Notes: generated by a model not told the origin, from the sequence alone. Positions 43,037-53,973 are shown, counted from the first letter of the stretch. The stretch: 64,000 bases of DNA from Massilia sp. YIM B02443 (GCF_030411955.1 NZ_JASNRA010000011.1:118438-182437), one strand, 5' to 3'. Numbers and translations: made by a program.

Positions 43037-44434
43037 TCAGCGGCCGCTGCGGAACAGGACCACCTTCAGCGTGTTGATCAGGATGAGGATGTCCAGGAAC
43101 AGGCTGTTGTTCTTCACGTAGTACAGGTCGTACTGCAGCTTTTGCAGCGCGTCCTCGGCCGACGAGCCGTAGCCGTAGCGCACCTGGGCCCAGCCGGTGA
43201 TGCCCGGCTTGACGCTGTGGCGCACGTTGTAATACGGGACCACTTCGATCAGCTGCTCGACGAAGTACTGGCGTTCCGGGCGCGGGCCGACGAACGACAT
43301 CTCGCCCTTGAACACGTTGAGGATCTGCGGCAGTTCGTCGATGCGGGTCTTGCGCATGAAATTGCCGACGCGGGTCACGCGCGGATCGTTCTGGGCCGCC
43401 CACTGCGGCTTGCCGTTCTTCTCGGCGTCGGCGCGCATCGAGCGGAATTTATGCACGCGGAACGGCTTGCCGTCCTTGCCGACCCGTTCCTGCGAATAGA
43501 ACACCGGACCGCGGTCTTCCAGCCACACCGCCAGCGCGGCGGCCAGCATCAGCGGGAAGGTCATGACCAGGATGATGCAGCTGCACACCAGGTCGAAGCT
43601 GCGCTTCATGAAGGTGCGCACGAAACTCTGGTCGAAGCCGCCGCCGAACACCAGCCATGAAGGCTGCAGCGAGTCGACCCGGATCTGGCAGGTCTCGCGC
43701 TCGAAGAAGGTGGCGGCGTCGGTGACCTTGATGCCTTGCAGCTTGCAGTCGAGCAGCTCCTTGATCGGGAAGCCGCCGCGCCGGTTCTGCACCGACACCA
43801 CGACTTCGCTGACGTTGTTCTTGCGCGCCAGCGACACCAGCGAGTCGCCTTCGCGCATCGCCAGCAGCTTGGAAGAAGAAACGCACAGCTCCTCGTTCGG
43901 ATTCGGGATGAAGCCGGCGATCTCGTACTTGTGGTAGCGCGACTTGCGGGTGGCCAGCTCGCTGCATTCCTTGGCCAGCGGACCGCCGCCGAGGAACATG
44001 ATGCGGGTCTGCAGCAGGCGCGCCTCGGACGTCTTGAAGAACACCATGCGCGCCAGGAAGATGCCGCAGCCGGCCAGCGCGAACACCAGCAGCATGGTGC
44101 CGCGGCCCAGGTACAGTTCGGGCGCCATGTAGAACACCAGCGCCAGGATGATGAAGCCCATCACGAACGAGGGCATCAGCTTCATGAAGAACGGATGGCG
44201 CAGGCCTTCGTCGTAGTCGAGCTGGTACATGCCCATCGCGCTCATGCTGAAAATAATGGCGGCGGCAAAGGCAAAGGCCGAGGTGAACAGGTGGTCGAGC
44301 TGGTGGATCGAGCCTTCGTATTCCATCATCCGCAGCGCCACGCCGATGTAGGCGGCGCCGAGCAGCACCAGCAGCTCGACGAACAGGAGCACGAAAACGA
44401 TTTTCGACACGTAGTGATTAGAAATCCTGAACAC
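43037..44434 (-). CDS. XrtA-system initiating sugar-phosphate transferase (TIGR03013-like)
   Basis: A 465-residue polyisoprenyl-phosphate sugar transferase. The N-terminal half has four or five membrane helices and a Rossmann-like segment (RIMFLGGGPLAKECSE). The C-terminal half is the bacterial sugar transferase domain: KRSFDLVCSCIILVMTFP, FYSQERVGKDGKPF, KFRSMRADAE, TRVGNFMRKTRIDELPQ and GPRPERQYFVEQL. It starts the EPS repeat by placing a sugar phosphate on undecaprenyl phosphate. It lies between tviC and prsK, probably in one transcript from the promoter ahead of tviB. Confidence 0.93.
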   Translation of the reverse strand: MFRISNHYVSKIVFVLLFVELLVLLGAAYIGVALRMMEYEGSIHQLDHLFTSAFAFAAAIIFSMSAMGMYQLDYDEGLRHPFFMKLMPSFVMGFIILALVFYMAPELYLGRGTMLLVFALAGCGIFLARMVFFKTSEARLLQTRIMFLGGGPLAKECSELATRKSRYHKYEIAGFIPNPNEELCVSSSKLLAMREGDSLVSLARKNNVSEVVVSVQNRRGGFPIKELLDCKLQGIKVTDAATFFERETCQIRVDSLQPSWLVFGGGFDQSFVRTFMKRSFDLVCSCIILVMTFPLMLAAALAVWLEDRGPVFYSQERVGKDGKPFRVHKFRSMRADAEKNGKPQWAAQNDPRVTRVGNFMRKTRIDELPQILNVFKGEMSFVGPRPERQYFVEQLIEVVPYYNVRHSVKPGITGWAQVRYGYGSSAEDALQKLQYDLYYVKNNSLFLDILILINTLKVVLFRSGR

Positions 44435-44510
44435 GGTGACCTCCGGGCTTCTTGTTGCTATTCTGGTTCTGCATCGCGTAATTCTTCATTGGTGCCGGCG
44501 CGTGGCCGGC

Positions 44511-45551
44511 TCATTGCGCCACATGACGGACATACCAGTCCATCGTCTGCTTCAATCCTGCTTCCAGGCGGTGCGTGGGCTGGTAGCCCAGCAGCGCCGC
44601 GGCCTTGCCGACGTTCGCCTGCGAGTGGCGCACGTCGCCGCGCCGGAATTGCCCGTACTGCGCCCGATGCGCGGCCAGGTGGCCGAAGCGTTCGGCCAGC
44701 CCGGCGCGCATCATGCCATACAGCGCGTTGAGCGTGGTGCGCTCGCCGACGGCGACGTTGTACACCCGCCCCGCCGCCTCGTCCTCGGCCAGCGCCGCCA
44801 GCAGATTGGCCTGCACGACGTTGTCGACGTAGCAGAAATCGCGGCTGGTCTCGCCGTCGCCGTTGATCACCACCGCGTCGTTGCGGATCAGGGCCTTGGC
44901 CCAGCGCGCGATCACGGCGGCCCCCGGGCCGTCCGGGTCCTGGCGCGGGCCGAACACGTTGAAGTAGCGCAGTCCGATCGACGCCAGGCCGTAGCTGCGA
45001 CCGAACACGCTGGCATACAGCTCGCCCACGTATTTGCTCACCGCGTACGGCGACAGCGCCTCGCCGATCCGGTCCTCGGCCTTCGGCAAGTCCTGGTCGT
45101 CGCCGTAGGTCGAACTCGAGGCGGCGTACACGAAGCGCTTGACGCCGGCGTCGCGCGCCGCCACCAGCATGTTCAGGAAGCCGTCGACGTTGGTCGCGTT
45201 GGTGGCGATCGGATCGTCGAACGAGCGCGTCACCGAGCCGAGCGCCGCCTGGTGCAGCACATAATCGACTCCGCCATCGACGCCGGCGCAGGCGCGCGCG
45301 CAATCGCCGAGCTGGCGGATGTCGCCTTCGACCAGTGCGAAGCGTTCCCACGCCGCGGCGCCGACCGCGGCGCGCACCCCTTCCAGGTTGCGCTGGTGGC
45401 CGGTCGCGAAATTATCGAGGCCGACCACCCGCTGATTCAGTCGCAGCAGCGCCTCGACCAGGTGCGAGCCGATGAAACCGGCCGCACCGGTGACCAGCCA
45501 GCGATGGCTGTTCTGGGTGAGGTGCTGCTGCACTTCCTGGAACTTGTTCAC
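44511..45551 (-). CDS. TviC/WbpP-like UDP-N-acetylhexosamine(uronate) 4-epimerase
   Basis: A 346-residue extended SDR. NAD binding is [11 protein letters not shown] (about 20-30), the catalytic pair is in YAVSKYVGE, and the WbpP/TviC-type [11 protein letters not shown] (about 46-56) distinguishes it from GalE. The frame is open to 45596, but the GTG at 45551 gives [25 protein letters not shown], the length and start usual for this group. With the dehydrogenase 69 bp upstream it should make UDP-GalNAcA, the Vi-antigen precursor. Confidence 0.88.
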   Translation of the reverse strand: MNKFQEVQQHLTQNSHRWLVTGAAGFIGSHLVEALLRLNQRVVGLDNFATGHQRNLEGVRAAVGAAAWERFALVEGDIRQLGDCARACAGVDGGVDYVLHQAALGSVTRSFDDPIATNATNVDGFLNMLVAARDAGVKRFVYAASSSTYGDDQDLPKAEDRIGEALSPYAVSKYVGELYASVFGRSYGLASIGLRYFNVFGPRQDPDGPGAAVIARWAKALIRNDAVVINGDGETSRDFCYVDNVVQANLLAALAEDEAAGRVYNVAVGERTTLNALYGMMRAGLAERFGHLAAHRAQYGQFRRGDVRHSQANVGKAAALLGYQPTHRLEAGLKQTMDWYVRHVAQ

Positions 45552-45620
45552 ATTAAAAGCACTTTCTGAGTTGCGCCGTCCGCCGCGCGCTGTCACGCAT
45601 GGCGGGCCGCGCCTTCCTGC

Positions 45621-46910
<1,290 letters not shown>

Positions 46911-46954
46911 TATGGTTCCGTTCGAGAATTGGGTTTTGCAATTATGCTAACTTT

Positions 46955-46984
46955 ACTATAGCACGGGGGCTTGGGCGACCTCAA
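46955..46984 (-). promoter_or_regulatory. sigma-70 promoter ahead of the tviB-like gene
   Basis: On the minus strand TTGAGG - 18 bp - TATAGT, pointing at the tviB-like start 45 bp downstream. It probably drives the run tviB-tviC-sugar transferase-prsK-prsR-beta-helix, whose gaps are all under 80 bp. Confidence 0.6.
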
Positions 46985-47325
46985 CCGAAGCCCAGCCGTT
47001 TTGTCGGGGAGTAACAACAATAACGTTTTATTGTTACAATTATTTTACGTAAATACACGAATTATCAACACTGCGTGCCAGAACTGTCGTTTTTTGAGCC
47101 TGGCAGCGACTTAAGGTATTGAATCTTTTACATCGTCATGCGCAAATGCAGTTCGCATTGCGAAAAAGAACTTGCTTAGTTAGCACGTCTGTACTTCTTG
47201 TGCAATATTAGCATTTTCTAGTGGACAATCTTTTGTTTGCGTGAATCGTGCGCGGGGGTATCGAACGATACTTGATCTAAATACATGTTCTGTTAGAACG
47301 CCAGACGCATGTTCACGACCAACGG
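46985..47325. other. AT-rich intergenic region with an inverted repeat
   Basis: 341 bp between the tviB-like promoter and the end of the broken acyltransferase gene. It is strongly AT-rich and no coding frame was found. An inverted repeat ACAATAA-CGTT-TTATTGT at 47016-47033 lies upstream of the tviB promoter and could be a regulator site. Confidence 0.45.
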
Positions 47326-48395
47326 TCAATGCGGACTGTGTCCGCCGGCCAGTTCCGGCGTTGCCCGGCGCTGGTCCGACTCCCCGCCGCGCGCTGCGCG
47401 GCCACCGGTAATGAAGGCAAAGGCCGACGGCATCAGGTAGGCGGCGATGCGGTAGACGACCGTCAGGAGCGCCACCACCAGCAGCGGCGCCCCGACCCAG
47501 TAGACCACGTACGGCACGTGCCCGCTTAGTTTCTGAAACACCATCCAGGTGACCAGCAGGATCGGCGCATGGGCAATGAAGATGAAGAAGCTGTATTTGC
47601 TTTGCTGCTGCAGCCAACGGCCGACGGCGCTGCCGTTCAGCAGCGAGGCGGCCGGCCAGATCAGGAACGGCGCGACCAGGCCCAGATAAGTGACATTGGT
47701 CACGCGCCAGTGCAGCATCGCCAAGCAGCTGAGGACGAACGCGGCCAGGCACAGCCAGGCATAGCCGTCCAGCGCCTGCAGGTTCCAGCGGCGCACGGCG
47801 GCCATGCCGCCAATATAGAACATCACCGGCATCAGGCCGCGCAACACCAGCAAGCCGTCGACATTGTTCAGGAACACCAGCGCCACCACGGCCAGGCCCA
47901 GCCACGGTGCCTTGCGCAGGAACAGGCCGAACAAGGGTGCGAGCAGCATCAGGACGATCAAGTCGCGCAAGAAATTGAGCGGATAGTTGATCGGAGAGCG
48001 GGTGAGGCCGAAGGCGGCGTCGAGCCAGGTGCGGGCGTCGAACGGGATCAGCTCATAGCTGGTGGTGATGCCGGTGGCGCGCTGCAGCGCGTAAGCCGCC
48101 GCCAGCAGGCCAAGATTAAAGACCAGGAAGGGAACCAGGATGGTGCGCGCTTTTTTCGTGGCCAGCTTGTGCCATTGCTGGTCGAGGCCGGTGCGAAACA
48201 GCAGGAAGCCGGAAATCAGGGTCAGGACCGGCACCGTGGCGCGAAAGCCCGCGTTCTGGAAGAAAGCCTTGACCTGATCGAACAGCGAAGGGCCGATCTC
48301 GGAATCGGAACGAAGGGCGGCGTGTGCAGCACGACAATGCCAACGATCATCAGGTAACGAAGCATTGCTATACGCTGGGCAGTGTCCTGGTGCAT
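47326..48395 (-). pseudogene. acyltransferase-3 (OafA-like) with a frameshift near its N-terminus
   Basis: A membrane O-acyltransferase of the acyltransferase-3 family. From 48395 the frame gives MHQDTAQRIAMLRYLMIVGI then VVLHTPPFVP, with the catalytic His (residue 24) in VVLH. After about PFVPIP this frame leads to nonsense. The family sequence continues one base out of register (SEIGPSLFDQVKAFFQNAGF, then LTLISGFLLF) to the stop at 47326, with some nine more helices. A single-base deletion between about 48285 and 48320 explains both halves. The gene is probably inactive, unless this is a sequencing error. Its neighbours (TviB/TviC, EPS) suggest it once O-acetylated the uronic acid polymer. 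Confidence 0.8.
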
Positions 48396-48595
48396 AGGTG
48401 CGGCTCCGATCGTTGCAAGAATTGAAAGAATGCAAAATTCATTCTAGCGGAATCCTGCAATGATTGCAGATTAACTTTGCTAACGAACAATACAAGAACA
48501 ACACTGTACGCAGCCAGTAACAGGCCGGTAACACAAGCAGCAACGCAGCTGGCGAATTGAACGTCGAGGAAGAAAAACGGAAAGGGAAACGGGAG

Positions 48596-48671
48596 TGGCG
48601 CGGCTGGCTGGGATCGAACCAGCGACCCTTGGCTTCGGAGGCCAATACTCTATCCACTGAGCTACAGCCGC
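48596..48671 (-). tRNA. tRNA-Arg(CCG)
   Basis: A complete cloverleaf on the minus strand: acceptor stem GCGGCTG/CAGCCGC, D arm (GCTC...GAGT), anticodon stem TTGGC/GCCAA with loop CTCCGAA (anticodon CCG, reading CGG), T arm GCTGG-TTCGATC-CCAGC, discriminator G and encoded CCA. It is 76 nt long. It lies at the edge between the broken acyltransferase and the cytochrome gene. Confidence 0.95.
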
Positions 48672-48758
48672 GCGGGAGGGTGAAACGAGTGAGCGAAGGA
48701 TACAGACTTTCCGCCGCGCCGTCCATGGGGAACTGCCGTGCTCTGCTTTCAATTTTAG

Positions 48759-48787
48759 TTACAGTCTGCAAACTTTCAGACTATAAT
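48759..48787 (+). promoter_or_regulatory. sigma-70 promoter of the cytochrome c5 gene
   Basis: TTACAG - 17 bp - TATAAT, 90 bp upstream of the cytochrome start and pointing at it. Near-consensus elements with ideal spacing. Confidence 0.75.
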
Positions 48788-48876
48788 CGGCCGATTGCCG
48801 GACTTTGCAATTCGGCATTGAAATTGTCGTCCCAACGTCAGAGTGGCAGGTTTTTTTAATAGCTATTAAGGAAATC

Positions 48877-49791
48877 ATGAGCGACGCACATCACGAACAC
48901 CAATCCCTGATCCGCACGCCGAAGCAGCTCGTCATCGCCGTCGCCGGTTTCTTCCTAGTTATTGTTCTCGGCATTATCCTGCTGGTTTCCTTCGTCACCA
49001 ACGTGCCCGTGACAGGCGCCGGTACCGATGGCCAGCAGGCAGACGCCATCGCGGCCCGATTGCGCCCGGTGGCCGAAGAAGGTTTTACCCTGATCGACCC
49101 CAACGCGCCGCGCGTGCTGCAGGCCGGCGCCGCCGTGTATGCGGCCACCTGCGCCGCCTGCCACGACAGCGGCGCGGCGGGTGCGCCTAAGACCGGCGAC
49201 AACGCCGGCTGGGGAGCGCGCCTGGCACAGGGCTACGACACTCTGATCAAGCACGCGATCGAAGGCATCCGCGCCATGCCGGCCAAGGGCGGCAATCCCG
49301 ACCTGGACGAGGTCGAGGTGGCGCGCGCCGTGGTGTTCATGACCAACAAGAGCGGCGCCAGCTTCAAGGAACCGGAAGCACCCACAGCCACGGCGCCGGC
49401 AACCGCTACCGCTGCGGCCCCAGCCGCCGATCCATCTGCTCCGGCTCCGGCCGCGGCTGCTTCCGCGCCGGCTGTCGCAGCACCGGCCCCAGCAGTTGCC
49501 ACTGCCACTGCCGCAACCGCGGCAGGTCCGGCCGTGGCCGTAGCCGACGGCAAGCGTCTCTACGACAGCGCCTGCATGGTGTGCCATGCGGCCGGCGTCG
49601 CCGGCGCGCCGAAACTGGGCGACAAGGCGGCCTGGAGCGCCCGCATCGCGCAGGGCAACCCGACGCTGTACGAACACGCGATCAAGGGTTTCCAGGGCAA
49701 GACCGGCTTCATGCCGCCGAAAGGCGGATCGCCTGCTTCCGATGCGGAGGTGAAATCCGCCGTCGACTATATGGTGGCCGCCGCCAAGTAA
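48877..49791 (+). CDS. membrane-anchored diheme cytochrome c5-type protein
   Basis: A 304-residue protein. Residues 17-41 form a membrane anchor. Two cytochrome c domains follow, with heme motifs C92-A-A-C95-H96 and C233-M-V-C236-H237, each followed by the c5-type GAPK.GD and a later MP.KGG carrying the likely Met ligand. A 50-residue Ala/Pro/Thr linker (about 165-222) joins them. It should carry electrons in the periplasm, probably to a terminal oxidase. The frame is open upstream from a TTG, but the ATG at 48877 has TAAGGA before it and fits the anchor. It is a housekeeping gene, not part of the EPS system. Confidence 0.92.
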   Translation: MSDAHHEHQSLIRTPKQLVIAVAGFFLVIVLGIILLVSFVTNVPVTGAGTDGQQADAIAARLRPVAEEGFTLIDPNAPRVLQAGAAVYAATCAACHDSGAAGAPKTGDNAGWGARLAQGYDTLIKHAIEGIRAMPAKGGNPDLDEVEVARAVVFMTNKSGASFKEPEAPTATAPATATAAAPAADPSAPAPAAAASAPAVAAPAPAVATATAATAAGPAVAVADGKRLYDSACMVCHAAGVAGAPKLGDKAAWSARIAQGNPTLYEHAIKGFQGKTGFMPPKGGSPASDAEVKSAVDYMVAAAK

Positions 49792-50121
49792 TATTTCGAT
49801 TGCTTACAAACTAGGTTACTCAGAGTAAATTCTGGCGTTGACTGCATAGTCATTGCTGCGAAATAATTTCTCTTCATCATGGTCTGTCCTAGGCCTTGTC
49901 ACAATTGCTTGTCTGTTGTAATCAAACAAAATAAATCTGCCAATGCAACGGTTTTCATACGAATAATATTCGTTAAATAGCGAATAAGTTTGTGTTGCAT
50001 TTGGGAGAAATTCCACACAGAAAGTTTGATTCCTATGGGAATCTCTTTTGCTTTGGCGTAACCTTCTGGTTGTCCCGTGGCGGAAAATTCTCACAGCCAC
50101 AGCAACCACTGAAGAGATTAC
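49792..50121. other. AT-rich regulatory region before the RIFT-barrel-like lipoprotein gene
   Basis: 330 bp without a coding frame. It holds a perfect inverted repeat TTACTC-A-GAGTAA near 49816-49828, an inverted repeat ACGAAT-AAT-ATTCGT at 49959-49973, and the TTCC-TAT-GGGAA palindrome at 50028-50043. No strong sigma-70 or sigma-54 promoter was recognised, and no terminator for the cytochrome gene is obvious. Confidence 0.5.
50028..50043. promoter_or_regulatory. GATTCC-TATG-GGAATC palindrome, possible operator
   Basis: A 6-bp arm inverted repeat 78 bp before the lipoprotein gene. A nearly identical element, ATTCCC-TAT-GGGAAT, lies at 52600-52614 before the next secreted protein gene, and no third copy was noticed in the window's gaps. 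A shared regulator binding site is the simplest reading. Confidence 0.4.
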
Positions 50122-52413
50122 ATGTCCACCTCCCTGAACACCCTGGTCGTACGTACCCTGTCTGCCACCCTGTGCGGCACCATCCTCGTCGCCTGCGGCG
50201 GCGGTAGCGGCGATGCGGCTACCGGCAACACCCTCTCGAGCAGTGCCGCCAGCGTCAGCGCCAGCGGCACCGTGACCACCGACGCCGCCGGCGTCGCCGC
50301 CACCGATGCAGTCACCAACGCATCCATGGGCACCACCGCATCCAGCATTTATTCGGGTCGCGGCGCATCGGGCCAGACGCCTGCAACCGGGGTCAAAAGC
50401 CCGGTCGCTGCGGCGCCAGCCCGTACCATCACCAATGTGCGCCTGGAAAACGGCGCCGCCGCAGCCCAGACCAGCGTCCCGTTCACCTTCGGCCAAGTGT
50501 TCGCCGCCGGCGACCTGGCCAAGGACACCGCGCTGGTCGGCCGTTTCGACAACGGAGAAACCCTGCCGCTGCAAGTCGACGCCAAGGCCTTCCATCCGGA
50601 CGGCACGGTGCGCCACGCCATCATTTCGGGCGTGATTCCGACCATTGCCGCCAGCCAGACCCGCAAGATGGACCTGGTGACCGCCGGCAAAGCGTCGACC
50701 TCGACCGGCGTGACCACCGCCTCGCTGCTCAATAGCGGCTTCAACGCCTCGGTCAGCGCCACCCTGAACGGCGTGCGCTACAGCGCCTCGGCCGACGAAC
50801 TGATCAAGGCCGGCAAGACCAGCAGCTGGCTGGCCGGCGCCTCGGTCAACGAATGGCTGGTGTCGGCGCCGCTGAAGACTGCCGGCGGCGTGCAGCACCC
50901 GCACCTGACCGCGCGCTTCGCCGTGCGCTGGTACGACGCCGCCAAGAAGGCGCGCGTTGACGTTACCGTCGAAAACAACTGGGCTTATGAACCAGCGCCG
51001 AGCAACTTCACCTACGATGCAGAAGTGCTGGTTGGCGGCAAGAGCGTGTACACCTTGCCCGCTCTGACGCACCTGCATCATGCCCGCTGGCGCAAGGTGT
51101 TCTGGCAAGGCAATGCCGCTCCAGACGCGATCAATGTCAAACACGATGCCGCTTACCTGATCAGCACTGGCGCTGTCGCCAACTACGACCAGAGCATCAC
51201 CGTCAAGGAATCGACCCTCGCCAACCTGAAGAACGGTTGGACCGGCGAAAAGACCACCCCGATGCACGTCGGCAGCGCCATGCGCTACATGCCTACCACT
51301 GGCGGCCGCGAAGACATTGGCCTGCTCCCGGCATGGTCGGTCCTGTATCTGCTCAGTATGGATGCACGTGCCAAGATGGTCACGCTTGGCAATGGCGACC
51401 TAGCCGGCAGCTGGTCGATGCACTACCGTGACAAGACCACCGACCAGCCGATCAGCATCATCGACTTCCCGTATATGACGCTGCTCGGCCGCCAGGGCGA
51501 CACCCTGAACCCGACCACAAAAAAATACGAGTGGTTCCCGTCGTGTGCGACCAGCGGCGGTTGCGCCACGCCGTTCACCCACGATACCTCGCACCAGCCG
51601 AATCTGGCCTACCTGCCATACCTGGTCACTGGTGACTACTACTATCTGGAAGAGCTGCAATTCTGGGCTTCGCACAATGTACTGCAGTACAACCCGCGCT
51701 ACCGCGAATACGCCAAAGGCATCCTGCAGTCAAATCAGGTGCGCGGCCAAGCCTGGACCCTGCGCTCGATCGCTGAAGCGGCCTACATCACGCCGGACAG
51801 CGACCGCCTGAAGTCGCACTTTACCGGTTTCGTCAACAACAACCTGGCTTGGTACAACTCGACATATACCGATAATGCGCAGGCCAACAAGCTGGGGGTG
51901 CTCACTAACCAAGCATTTGCCTACCGCGAAGGCACCGGCATCGCGCCATGGCAGGATGACTTCTTTACGCAGTCGGTCGGCCATGCGGCAGACCTGGGCT
52001 TCACCGAAGCCAAGCGCCTGCTGACCTGGAAAGCCAAATTCCCGGTGCAGCGCATGACTGATAATGGCCTTTGCTGGATTGACGGCGCGATCTATTCGTT
52101 GGCAATCAAAGCTACCTCGTCGGGTCCGCTGTTCACCACACTGAAGGATGCTGCAAACCAGACCCAAAGCCAAGCCCTGCGTAGCTTGGCATGCGGCAGC
52201 GCCGAGATGGGCAAGCTGCTGGGCCTGAAAGTGGGCGAAATGACGGGTTACTCGTCCTCGGCAATGGGCTACCCGTCGAACATGCAGCCGGCCCTGGCCT
52301 ACGCCGTGACCGCCTCCGGCGCTGCCGGCAAGGCAGCGTGGGACAAGTTCATGGCCCGCAGCGTCAAGCCGGACTATTCGGGCGCACCGCAATTCGCGAT
52401 CGTGCCGCGCTGA
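50122..52413 (+). CDS. secreted lipoprotein, putative polysaccharide lyase-like (RIFT-barrel type)
   Basis: A 763-residue exported protein. A lipobox LVAC puts the lipid cysteine at residue 25, followed by a Ser/Ala/Thr-rich linker to about residue 100. The domain starting NVRLENGAAAAQTSVPFTFG with FDNGETLPLQVD and HPDGTVRHAIISG resembles the N-terminal RIFT-barrel of the PcRGLX/YetA-like exo-polysaccharide lyase group. The rest is rich in aromatic residues, with an alpha/alpha toroid-like W/Y pattern (YLPYLVTGDYYYLEELQFWA). This assignment rests on pattern recognition and is tentative. Context (UDP-uronate genes, a beta-helix protein next door) would suit an outer-membrane enzyme or binder of the EPS. 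It has its own terminator. Confidence 0.55.
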   Translation: MSTSLNTLVVRTLSATLCGTILVACGGGSGDAATGNTLSSSAASVSASGTVTTDAAGVAATDAVTNASMGTTASSIYSGRGASGQTPATGVKSPVAAAPARTITNVRLENGAAAAQTSVPFTFGQVFAAGDLAKDTALVGRFDNGETLPLQVDAKAFHPDGTVRHAIISGVIPTIAASQTRKMDLVTAGKASTSTGVTTASLLNSGFNASVSATLNGVRYSASADELIKAGKTSSWLAGASVNEWLVSAPLKTAGGVQHPHLTARFAVRWYDAAKKARVDVTVENNWAYEPAPSNFTYDAEVLVGGKSVYTLPALTHLHHARWRKVFWQGNAAPDAINVKHDAAYLISTGAVANYDQSITVKESTLANLKNGWTGEKTTPMHVGSAMRYMPTTGGREDIGLLPAWSVLYLLSMDARAKMVTLGNGDLAGSWSMHYRDKTTDQPISIIDFPYMTLLGRQGDTLNPTTKKYEWFPSCATSGGCATPFTHDTSHQPNLAYLPYLVTGDYYYLEELQFWASHNVLQYNPRYREYAKGILQSNQVRGQAWTLRSIAEAAYITPDSDRLKSHFTGFVNNNLAWYNSTYTDNAQANKLGVLTNQAFAYREGTGIAPWQDDFFTQSVGHAADLGFTEAKRLLTWKAKFPVQRMTDNGLCWIDGAIYSLAIKATSSGPLFTTLKDAANQTQSQALRSLACGSAEMGKLLGLKVGEMTGYSSSAMGYPSNMQPALAYAVTASGAAGKAAWDKFMARSVKPDYSGAPQFAIVPR

Positions 52414-52436
52414 TCCGAGGCCGGCCTTCACCAACG

Positions 52437-52468
52437 AACCCGACAGCCGAAAGGTTGTCGGGTTTTTT
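52437..52468 (+). terminator. intrinsic terminator after the lipoprotein gene
   Basis: AACCCGACA / TGTCGGGTT stem with a short loop, followed by six T, 24 bp past the stop. Confidence 0.85.
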
Positions 52469-52599
52469 CATGTCTGCGCAGCACCAATAGCATCCCCTCC
52501 CGTTACCGCTTCGTACAAACTGCGAGTTAACCGCAGTTCCGATAAATGACGTTTTTTGGCGACGTTTTAGACGGTGATAAGAACACAAGCAATCATCAT

Positions 52600-52614
52600 A
52601 TTCCCTATGGGAAT
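52600..52614. promoter_or_regulatory. ATTCCC-TAT-GGGAAT palindrome, possible operator
   Basis: Perfect 6-bp arms around TAT, 112 bp upstream of the beta-helix gene start. It matches the element at 50028-50043 before the neighbouring secreted protein gene in all but a base or two. The gap it lies in (52469-52726) is AT-rich and shows no other feature. Confidence 0.45.
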
Positions 52615-52726
52615 GCCTGCGCAGCACCTTCTTCTTACAATTGGTAACGTTCTTTCCGAACGGAATTAGGGTATTCTGAATGTGTCGCAGGAAATTTTCA
52701 GATTCCACAATCGCAAGGACATCCCC

Positions 52727-53917
52727 ATGCAAGCCCAACTTTTCTTTTTGTCGCGCCTGTCGCTGGCTGCACTGTCGCTGGCCGCTATTGTTCCGGCTTC
52801 GGCCGCTACCTTGTCGGTTGGCGCCGGCAAGACCTACGCTACTCCCTGCAAGGCGTTCGCCGTGGCCAAGGCCGGCGACGTCGTCGAAATCGCCGGCAAT
52901 GCCACCTACAAGGGTGACGTGTGCGGCATCAAGCCCGCCAACCTGACCATCCGCGGCGTCAACGGCCGTCCGAAGATCGACGCCGCCGGCAAGAATGCGA
53001 TGGGCAAAGGTATCTGGGTCGTTCAAGGCAACAACATCACGATCGAAAACGTCGAGATGTACGGCGCCAAGGTAGCCGACAAGAACGGCGCCGCGCTGCG
53101 CCTGGAAGGCACCAACTTCACGCTGCGCTCGGCCTTTTTGCACGATAACGAAAACGGCATCCTGACCGGCGCCAACAGCGCCAGCAACATCGTCATCGAG
53201 AACAGCGAGTTCGGCCACAACGGCCAAGGCAGCGGCCAGACCCACAACCTGTACATCGGCAAGGTTGCCAGCCTGACCTTCCGCTACAATTTCTCGCACG
53301 ACGCCGTGGTCGGCCACAACCTGAAGTCGCGCGCGCTGGTCAACACCATCGCCTACAACCGCTTCTCGACCACCGCCCCGGGCGAAAAGAGCACCACCGC
53401 CACCGGCAAGCCAAGCTACGAGATCGACCTGCCGAACGCCGGCACCTCTTACGTGATCGGCAACGTGATCCAGCAGCCGGCCTCGCACAGCAACCCGGCG
53501 ATGTTGTCGTATGGGGTGGAAGGCGCCAGCAATCCGGGCCACGACCTGTACGTGGTCAACAATACCTTCCTGAACGACGACAGCGCGCGCGGCAACTTCG
53601 TGTTCGTCGGCAGCGGCGTCACCAAGAAGGTCTTGTTGCAGAATAATATCTTCGGCGGCACCGGCACCCTGACCAACCAGGTCGGCGCGGTCGAGAAGAC
53701 CAACTACCGTTCGGTGGCGCCGGGCTTCATCAACCGCCTTACCTACAACCTGATCCCGACCATCAATGCGCTGGTGATCGGCGCCGCGTCGGATCCGGGC
53801 AAGGCGGCCAGCGGCTTCGCGCTCAAGCCGACCGCGGTCTACAAGCACCCGGCCGCCGGCGCAACCCGTCCAGTCGTGGGCAAGCTCGATATCGGCGCCT
53901 ACGAATCGGCACTGTAA
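52727..53917 (+). CDS. secreted right-handed beta-helix protein (pectate lyase-like)
   Basis: A 396-residue exported protein. Signal peptide at residues 1-26 (MQAQLFFLSRLSLAALSLAA to PASA), then beta-helix turns with the usual IVIENSEF, LTFRYNFSHDAVVGHN and LYVVNNTF strands, and an ILTGANSASN turn. It is predicted periplasmic or extracellular, binding or cleaving a polysaccharide, probably the EPS of this locus. The frame is open from a GTG at 52682, but the signal peptide begins cleanly at 52727, with AAGGA nearby. Catalytic residues could not be assigned; a non-enzymatic helix is possible. It ends before a bidirectional terminator. Confidence 0.8.
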   Translation: MQAQLFFLSRLSLAALSLAAIVPASAATLSVGAGKTYATPCKAFAVAKAGDVVEIAGNATYKGDVCGIKPANLTIRGVNGRPKIDAAGKNAMGKGIWVVQGNNITIENVEMYGAKVADKNGAALRLEGTNFTLRSAFLHDNENGILTGANSASNIVIENSEFGHNGQGSGQTHNLYIGKVASLTFRYNFSHDAVVGHNLKSRALVNTIAYNRFSTTAPGEKSTTATGKPSYEIDLPNAGTSYVIGNVIQQPASHSNPAMLSYGVEGASNPGHDLYVVNNTFLNDDSARGNFVFVGSGVTKKVLLQNNIFGGTGTLTNQVGAVEKTNYRSVAPGFINRLTYNLIPTINALVIGAASDPGKAASGFALKPTAVYKHPAAGATRPVVGKLDIGAYESAL

Positions 53918-53973
53918 ATCGGCGCTGCACGCAGCGTCTGTACCCAAGCGCTGCGGGAGCAGCGCTGCAATAA

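Noticed and set aside
47180..47905. Minus-strand frame 47180-47905
   Set aside because: Alternative frame of the acyltransferase-3 gene; Arg/Gly-rich translation lacking the membrane pattern of the real frame.
49816..53947. Minus-strand open frames over the two secreted-protein genes (49816-51267, 52364-53947)
   Set aside because: Overlapping clear genes on the other strand, without ribosome-binding sites or family motifs.
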